From the NCBI RefSeq assembly GCF_047345145.1, contig NZ_JBLFER010000001.1, positions 930,001-994,000 on the forward strand: DNA of 64,000 bases, in the 5' to 3' direction. This DNA is from Maribacter_C sp047345145 (GTDB taxonomy: Bacteria; Bacteroidota; Bacteroidia; Flavobacteriales; Flavobacteriaceae). Positions 58,894 through 64,000 of the stretch are shown here, piece after piece. The notes under the pieces are model-generated. The model searched no databases, was not told where the DNA came from, and was given only the letters and a program-made list of their open reading frames with translations. The position numbers and the translations under genes are program-made. Position 1 is the first letter of the stretch, and the number at the start of each line of letters is the position of its first letter.

Positions 58894-61350
58894 TTAGATG
58901 TGATCTACATTATAAATTACTCTTACACTTCTATAAAATGCAATCGCATTAAATGATTTCTCAATCCGTTTTATATTAAGTTTTACCTGACTTACAGATT
59001 GTTTTGAATCGATTTTTATCAAAACATGTTTCAAATATTGGTTTCGAATTCGCGCCACCGGCGGGAACTCAGGACCTAGAACATTCCCACTAAAAGCATT
59101 CCGTAATCCTTTTGAAAACCACTCCGCTGCTTCATTCAGTTTATTATACTCCTTGTGCTTAAAGGTTATTTTGATAATGCGATTTGCCGGTGGATATTTA
59201 TACTGCTCCCGTTCATAAAGCTGTTCTTTGAACATTTCATCATAATCGTTAGTAGAAACCTGTTTTAAAATCTGATGATACGGGTTATAACTTTGGATGA
59301 TTACCTTCCCCCTTTTCTTGGTCCGGCCTGCTCTACCTGCTACTTGCGTCAATAATTGAAAACTCCGTTCATGTGCTCTATAATCAGGAAAGTTTAGTAG
59401 GGAATCCGCATTCATAATGCCAACTAGATTCACATTTCTAAAATCCAACCCCTTGGTCAGCATTTGAGTTCCCACTAAAATATCGAGTTCTTGTTGTTCG
59501 AAGGCTGTAATGATTCGTTCGTAGCCATATTTCCCGCGTGTTGTATCTAAATCCATGCGCCCAACTTTGGCTTTTGGGAATAACTCATGAAGTTCTTGCT
59601 CTACTTGTTCGGTTCCAAATCCTTTAGTATCCAAAGTACTACTGCCACAAGCTTGACAACTCTCTTGCAAAGCCATAAGGTGACTACAGTAATGACAGCG
59701 CAATTGCTTTTTATACTGATGATAGGTCAAACTCACATCACAATTGGGACATTGTGGTGAATGTCCGCAGGTCGTGCATTCCACTATTGGCGCATAGCCC
59801 CTTCGATTTTGAAATAAAATTACTTGTTCTCCCGCTTCAAGAGTTTCTGTGATTTCTTCTAACAAACGTTCCGAAAAATGCCCTTTCATACGTCGTTTTC
59901 TTGATTGCTCTTTGATATCGACAATTTCCATTTTAGGCATTAAAACATTCCCATAACGTCGAGTAATTTTTGCATACCCGTATTTTCCAGTTCTCGCATT
60001 GTTAAAAGTTTCTATACTCGGTGTAGCCGAACCTAAGAGGATATTTGATTTGTGAAGTTTTGCCAAAACAATTGCTGCATCTCGTGCATGATATCTCGGA
60101 GCCGGGTCAAACTGTTTGAAAGACCCTTCATGTTCCTCATCCACGATGATTAATCCTAAATTCGAAAAGGGCAAGAACAACGATGAACGTGCTCCAATTA
60201 CAATCTGTGCTTTTGGTTTTTGCACTACGATGTTATTCCAGACTTCTACACGTTCTTGAACACTATATTTGGAATGATATACAGAAACTTTTTCTCCGAA
60301 GTACTCTTGCAACCTTCCAATGAGTTGTGTCGTAAGTGCAATTTCTGGAAGCAAATACAAAGCCTGACTTCCCGTCTGAATACAATCTTCAATGAGCTTT
60401 ACGTATACTTCTGTTTTACCTGAAGATGTTACCCCTTGTAAAAGCGTGGTTTTATTTTCTTTAAAGGCCGCTTGAATATCAACTAAAGCAATTTCTTGAT
60501 ATTCATTTAAGGATTTCAGATCAGCACTATCAATATTCCCATCATATTCAACGCGATCTCGTCGGATATGATATTCTTCAAGTATATCCTTATCAATCAA
60601 GGTTTTAATTACAGCTCTTGAACCACCGCTAGCTACCTCTAAATCAGAAACTTTAATCGGTTTCTTCACAGTGGCTTGCAGTTGGAATAAGGATAAAATC
60701 ACTTGACTTTGTTTGGGTGCACGTGTCAGAGATTCTAATAAAAGTTCTAAGTTTTCTTCGGATTGATAATTAGTTCCCAATTTGACATAACGTACCAATT
60801 TAGGTTTATACTGCTCATATATTTCTTCCTTTAGAAGGATGACATTCTTTTCGATTAATCGATTTAAAATTGGTAGCACATTTTTTCTATCAACAATAGC
60901 GGCCACTTCATGAACCTTCAGGATAGATTGATGTTGCAAGGCTTCAAAAATCAAGAATTCGTCATCTTTCAAAGCACCTTCGTCAACTTCAGCTTTTTCG
61001 TTCTTTAGAATCAAAGTTTCACTTTCCAATAAGAAAGCACTTGGCAGGGCACTTCTGAAAACCTCTCCAACCGTGCACATGTAGTAATCGGCAATCCACT
61101 GCCAGTGTTGCAACTGGATTTCATTTACAATAGGCCTTTCATCTAAAATTTGATGAATTTCCTTGGCTTCATAAACTTCAGGAGCCATATTGTGTAAACT
61201 ATGAACGAGTGCCGTGTAAATCTTTGATTTCCCAAAAGGGACCGCAACCCGCATTCCAGGTTGTAAAAAAGTCGCTTGTTCTGGAGTTACCTTATAGGTG
61301 AATAACTTCTCTAAAGGAATCGGTAAAATTACATTGATGAAGTTTTGCAT
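58894..61350 (-). CDS. priA: Primosomal protein N' (replication restart helicase)
   Basis: An 818-residue helicase that reloads the replisome at stalled forks. N-terminal 3'-DNA-binding domain (LFTYKVTPEQATFLQPGMRV), winged helix, Walker A GVTSSGKTEVYVKL (near 306-319), DEEH box IIVDEEHEGSFKQ, eight zinc-binding Cys (CTTCGHSPQCPNC, CHYCSH, CQACGS) between the helicase lobes, and motif V/VI TQVAGRAGRTKKRG. Length is normal for Bacteroidota. It is 13 bases downstream of the DUF2147 gene, the last gene of a minus-strand run starting at nadC. Confidence 0.97.
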   Translation of the reverse strand: MQNFINVILPIPLEKLFTYKVTPEQATFLQPGMRVAVPFGKSKIYTALVHSLHNMAPEVYEAKEIHQILDERPIVNEIQLQHWQWIADYYMCTVGEVFRSALPSAFLLESETLILKNEKAEVDEGALKDDEFLIFEALQHQSILKVHEVAAIVDRKNVLPILNRLIEKNVILLKEEIYEQYKPKLVRYVKLGTNYQSEENLELLLESLTRAPKQSQVILSLFQLQATVKKPIKVSDLEVASGGSRAVIKTLIDKDILEEYHIRRDRVEYDGNIDSADLKSLNEYQEIALVDIQAAFKENKTTLLQGVTSSGKTEVYVKLIEDCIQTGSQALYLLPEIALTTQLIGRLQEYFGEKVSVYHSKYSVQERVEVWNNIVVQKPKAQIVIGARSSLFLPFSNLGLIIVDEEHEGSFKQFDPAPRYHARDAAIVLAKLHKSNILLGSATPSIETFNNARTGKYGYAKITRRYGNVLMPKMEIVDIKEQSRKRRMKGHFSERLLEEITETLEAGEQVILFQNRRGYAPIVECTTCGHSPQCPNCDVSLTYHQYKKQLRCHYCSHLMALQESCQACGSSTLDTKGFGTEQVEQELHELFPKAKVGRMDLDTTRGKYGYERIITAFEQQELDILVGTQMLTKGLDFRNVNLVGIMNADSLLNFPDYRAHERSFQLLTQVAGRAGRTKKRGKVIIQSYNPYHQILKQVSTNDYDEMFKEQLYEREQYKYPPANRIIKITFKHKEYNKLNEAAEWFSKGLRNAFSGNVLGPEFPPVARIRNQYLKHVLIKIDSKQSVSQVKLNIKRIEKSFNAIAFYRSVRVIYNVDHI

Positions 61351-61363
61351 AGTTACTCACCTC

Positions 61364-61804
61364 CTATCCTTCTGCTCTAACCCAAGTTTGGGTTCTATAA
61401 ATAAAGGCCAAATAGCCTCGCACTTTCAACTCATCTGAATTTTCAGGATTCAGCCAAATTTTAAAACGAAAAGTCATCGCTTGCTCAGGGTCAAAAAGAT
61501 ACTTCCCTTTCCACTCGTCATCATCGTTCTTTTCGCCTTTTTTGATGATATGCATTCCTACCACCGGCTTATCTTTCATATCTCCATCGCATTTAACACA
61601 AAGTACATCTTCTCTACCTTCCTCAAGAACTTTTAAAATTTTACCAAACATCATTCCATCCTTCTCATAAATCTCAATTAGACCTTTCGGCTTGCCGGTT
61701 CGGTCATCAATGGTTTTCCATGTTCCGAACACACTTTGCGCATTCATGAACCCAACCGAGAGAAACAATAGTATTAATGTAATTTTTTGGGACAACTTTT
61801 TCAT
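61364..61804 (-). CDS. Exported DUF2147 protein
   Basis: A 146-residue protein with signal peptide (residues 1-22, FLSVGFMNAQ). The DUF2147 barrel is evident: SVFGTWKTIDDRTGKPKGLI, GKYLFDPEQAMTFRFKIWL and LKVRGYLAFIYRTQTWVR. Function unknown; envelope location likely. A CVKC motif (LCVKCDGD) could form a disulfide or bind metal. Its ATG overlaps the BrkB stop. Confidence 0.9.
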   Translation of the reverse strand: MKKLSQKITLILLFLSVGFMNAQSVFGTWKTIDDRTGKPKGLIEIYEKDGMMFGKILKVLEEGREDVLCVKCDGDMKDKPVVGMHIIKKGEKNDDDEWKGKYLFDPEQAMTFRFKIWLNPENSDELKVRGYLAFIYRTQTWVRAEG

Positions 61805-62769
61805 CTATTTCTGATATTTTTTCTTAGTTGGTTCAAGGTCGCGTTCAATTCAAAACCAAGGAGCAATATATTCGAATTTAACCAGATATAGACCATTAAA
61901 ATTAATAATCCCCCTAAAGCCCCATATAATTCGTTGTAGCGGGCAAACTTTTCAACATAAACTCCAAAAAGATAAGAAGTCAATAAAAACAATAAGGCTG
62001 TCATCAATGCGCCGGCAGAGAAAAATTTTGCCTGTTTTCCTTCACGTGTCCCAAAGTAATATAAAATAGCAGTTGTAAAATAAGACAGAATCATAAAAAA
62101 GAGAATCTTCCCTATTTGCACGCCCAATATTTCACCTTCCTCGAGAACATAACCTCCTGTATTAGCTGCAAATTCTGTCAAATAACCCAACACATAGACT
62201 TGAAAATAAATAAAGGCTACAAAACCAACGATTATCAAAATAGAAAGAATCAAACCAACCATTAATGCATAACCGTACTGCTTGAAAAAATTACGTGTCA
62301 ATTTCACGTGATACGAAGTCTCGAAACCTCCAAAAATTGCATTAACTCCGTTTGCCATCAAAAAAATCGAGAGTACAAAAGATGATGATAACAAACCACC
62401 GCGCTTTTGGTCTTTAATTTGTTGGTAAATCCCTTCAAAATAATCTCCTGTTGCAGAAGGTAAAAAGGACTCTAGGAATAATGGGAATTCAGTTTCAAAA
62501 TTTGTACTCTCTATATTGAATGTATCTAAAATAAAAGGTACCAAAGTGACCATAAAAATCAAAAGCGGAAATAAGGCCAGAAATAAACTAAACGCAATTG
62601 AACTTGCTCGAGTAGATAATGCCCCTTCAACAATTCCCAAAATATACATCTCAATAAGGTCATACGCTGAAAGTCCTTCAAACGCTGGCAGTTTAATCTT
62701 TTTTAGCAAAGCAGCCAGCCAATTAATGACAGGAATTTTAGCGATGCGTTCCTCAATCTCTGCGGACAT
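61801..62769 (-). CDS. YihY/BrkB family inner membrane protein
   Basis: A 322-residue protein with about six membrane helices after a cytoplasmic N-terminus: RASSIAFSLFLALFPLLIFM, FVLSIFLMANGVNAIFGGF (typical NG motif), and ALGGLLILMVYIWLNSNILLLGFE. BrkB-like proteins were once annotated as RNase BN in error; the real function is unknown. The stop overlaps the DUF2147 start by four bases, and nadC ends one base before its start. Confidence 0.92.
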   Translation of the reverse strand: MSAEIEERIAKIPVINWLAALLKKIKLPAFEGLSAYDLIEMYILGIVEGALSTRASSIAFSLFLALFPLLIFMVTLVPFILDTFNIESTNFETEFPLFLESFLPSATGDYFEGIYQQIKDQKRGGLLSSSFVLSIFLMANGVNAIFGGFETSYHVKLTRNFFKQYGYALMVGLILSILIIVGFVAFIYFQVYVLGYLTEFAANTGGYVLEEGEILGVQIGKILFFMILSYFTTAILYYFGTREGKQAKFFSAGALMTALLFLLTSYLFGVYVEKFARYNELYGALGGLLILMVYIWLNSNILLLGFELNATLNQLRKNIRNR

Positions 62770-63627
62770 CTAAACTGCTTTAAGGCTAAGGTCCATATTG
62801 TAAACGGAATGTGTTAATGCTCCTGAAGAAATATAATCTACACCACATTCAGCATACTTACGGATGGTTTTTTCGTTGATGCCACCAGAGGACTCTGTCA
62901 AGCATTTATCACCAATCAACTCCACTGCTGTTCTCGTATCTGCATAGTTGAAGTTATCAATCAGAATCCGATAAACACCATCGGACTTCAGAATTTCTTT
63001 AATCTCCTCTAAACTTCTAGCTTCCACGATAATTTTTAAGTCTCGACCGGTTTCTTTCAAATAAGACTTGGTTTTGTCAATGGCTTTTGTAATTCCACCC
63101 GCGAAATCAATATGATTGTCTTTCAGCATAATCATATCATATAGGGCAAAGCGATGGTTTTCGCCTCCTCCAATTTTAACAGCCCATTTTTCTAAAGCTC
63201 GCAAACCTGGAGTGGTCTTTCTTGTATCTAGAATTTTAGTGTTTGTTCCTTCCAGTAATTCAACAAACGATTTTGTTTTGGTAGCAATAGCACTCATTCG
63301 TTGCATTGCATTTAATACTAATCGCTCTGCTTTTAGAATACTTTGAGAGCTTCCAGTAACATAAAAAGCGATATCGCCGTATTTTACGGGCGCCCCATCT
63401 GCAATTAAAATTTCAATCTCCATCTTCGAGTCTACATAGGCAAATACTTGTTTTGCAAAATCAATTCCAGCGATAATTCCATCATCTTTTACCAAAAGTT
63501 TTGCTTTGCCAGAAGCTGCCTCAGGAATACATGATAAAGAACTATGGTCTCCATCACCGACATCTTCACGAATGGCATTGGCAATAATTAAATCAACTTC
63601 TTTTTGGAATTGTTCTTCTGTAATCAT
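62770..63627 (-). CDS. nadC: Nicotinate-nucleotide pyrophosphorylase (carboxylating)
   Basis: A 285-residue quinolinate phosphoribosyltransferase making NaMN for NAD synthesis. REDVGDGDHSSLSCIPEA, RLVLNAMQRMSAIATKTKSF, LDTRKTTPGLRALEKWAVKI, GGGENHRFALYDMIMLKDNH and ILIDNF, ESSGGINEKTIRKYAECGVDYISSG are canonical. First gene of a minus-strand run with BrkB, DUF2147 and priA; its divergent neighbour is rlmH. Confidence 0.97.
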   Translation of the reverse strand: MITEEQFQKEVDLIIANAIREDVGDGDHSSLSCIPEAASGKAKLLVKDDGIIAGIDFAKQVFAYVDSKMEIEILIADGAPVKYGDIAFYVTGSSQSILKAERLVLNAMQRMSAIATKTKSFVELLEGTNTKILDTRKTTPGLRALEKWAVKIGGGENHRFALYDMIMLKDNHIDFAGGITKAIDKTKSYLKETGRDLKIIVEARSLEEIKEILKSDGVYRILIDNFNYADTRTAVELIGDKCLTESSGGINEKTIRKYAECGVDYISSGALTHSVYNMDLSLKAV

Positions 63628-63685
63628 GTATTAGTCTTGCTTTCGGCTAATTTAAGAAAAACAAAAGTCAATTAAGAAATTCAAC

Positions 63686-63693
63686 TAACTTTG
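63686..63693 (+). promoter_or_regulatory. -7 element of rlmH with nearly no leader
   Basis: TAACTTTG lies only four bases before the rlmH ATG, so the transcript would start at or near the start codon. No -33 TTG at the usual distance. Confidence 0.45.
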
Positions 63694-63697
63694 ATAA

Positions 63698-64000
63698 ATG
63701 ACAATTCGACTTCTAGCTATTGGCAAAACGGATAATAAAGAACTTCAGCAACTGATATCACTATATCAAGACAGACTAAAGCATTACATAAAGTTTGAAT
63801 TGGAAATCATTCCTGATATAAAAAATGCGAAGAACCTTTCGGAAGCCCAACAAAAAGAAAAGGAGGGTGAACTAATTCTTAAAAAGTTAAATGCAACCGA
63901 TGTGCTGGTTATATTGGATGAGAATGGAAAACAATATTCCTCAGTAGATTTTTCAAACTATCTCCAAAAGAAAATGAATTCCGGAATTAAGCAATTGGTT
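63698..64000 (+). CDS. rlmH: RlmH 23S rRNA pseudouridine-N3 methyltransferase, 3' truncated
   Basis: An ATG at 63698 opens a frame of 101 codons running to the window end. The peptide begins MTIRLLAIGKTDNKELQQLI and continues with LYQDRLKHYIKFELEIIPDI, GELILKKLNATDVLVILDE and GKQYSSVDFSNYLQKKMNSG, the pattern of the SPOUT methylase RlmH, which methylates pseudouridine 1915 in 23S rRNA. The full protein is about 157 residues, so the last third, with the SAM knot, is outside. Divergent from nadC. Confidence 0.92.
   Translation, partial: MTIRLLAIGKTDNKELQQLISLYQDRLKHYIKFELEIIPDIKNAKNLSEAQQKEKEGELILKKLNATDVLVILDENGKQYSSVDFSNYLQKKMNSGIKQLV

Noticed and set aside
1..64000. CRISPR array, prophage or insertion sequence
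   Set aside because: No regularly spaced direct repeats, phage structural genes or transposase-like proteins were seen.

Overview
The window is a chromosomal segment of a low-GC member of the Bacteroidota, most likely a marine-type Flavobacteriaceae. The evidence is the gene families (DUF4290, DUF4294, DUF6495 and DUF4249 with a TonB receptor, a long-form GAPDH, monomeric isocitrate dehydrogenase), a type IX secretion sorting domain, weak ribosome binding sites, and Bacteroidota promoters of the form TTG-N19/20-TAnnTTTG upstream of the HU, rplS and rpsF genes. Genus cannot be fixed from the sequence.

Layout. 1-5.3 kb: a truncated PIG-L deacetylase, an unlisted 33-residue membrane peptide, a sodium:solute symporter and a LacI-type regulator. 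5.4-7.6 kb (minus): two secreted proteins, one with a Glu-Pro repeat and a type IX sorting domain. 7.7-10.7 kb: an SRPBCC, SDR, photolyase and DUF1801 cluster preceded by a duplicated 11-bp operator-like site. 10.8-14.3 kb: AbgB-like amidohydrolase, lysoplasmalogenase, GNAT and pirin. 14.3-15.8 kb: a solitary accessory gene for a PD-(D/E)XK nuclease-like protein with palindrome-rich flanks; this is the most foreign-looking piece. 15.8-18.2 kb (minus): DUF493, DUF4290 and murA. 18.2-22.2 kb: NadR-like ATPase, recQ and fmt, then HU. 22-24.3 kb: yqgE, class IV aminotransferase, a START-like protein and tRNA-Met. 24.5-30.6 kb: two secreted proteins, ligA, LOG, RidA and prmC. 30.6-37 kb: ribD, a HAD phosphatase, EamA, YigZ and a thioesterase, then dnaA, a low-molecular-weight phosphatase and an RsmI-like methylase. 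37-40.2 kb (minus): lysozyme-like protein, mltG, GNAT, dapF. 40.3-48.7 kb: HtrA protease, GAPDH, a membrane coiled-coil protein, GNAT, trmD, rplS, a 660-bp gene-free stretch that looks like a structured non-coding RNA, and icd. 48.8-54.8 kb: TonB receptor, DUF4249 lipoprotein, DUF6095, DUF4294, M42 peptidase, NUDIX. 54.7-64 kb: hisS, DUF6495, the rpsF-rpsR-rplI operon, an orphan LytTR response regulator, priA, DUF2147, BrkB, nadC and a truncated rlmH.

Most of the window is housekeeping. The items most worth a second look are the nuclease module with integron-cassette-like ends (14357-15835), the candidate RNA upstream of icd (about 46035-46333), the paired operators before the photolyase cluster together with an SDR lacking its catalytic tyrosine, the small membrane peptide before the symporter, MurA with Asp at the fosfomycin-target position, and a dispersed repeat that has entered the prmC reading frame. 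No CRISPR array, prophage, transposase or rRNA gene was seen.
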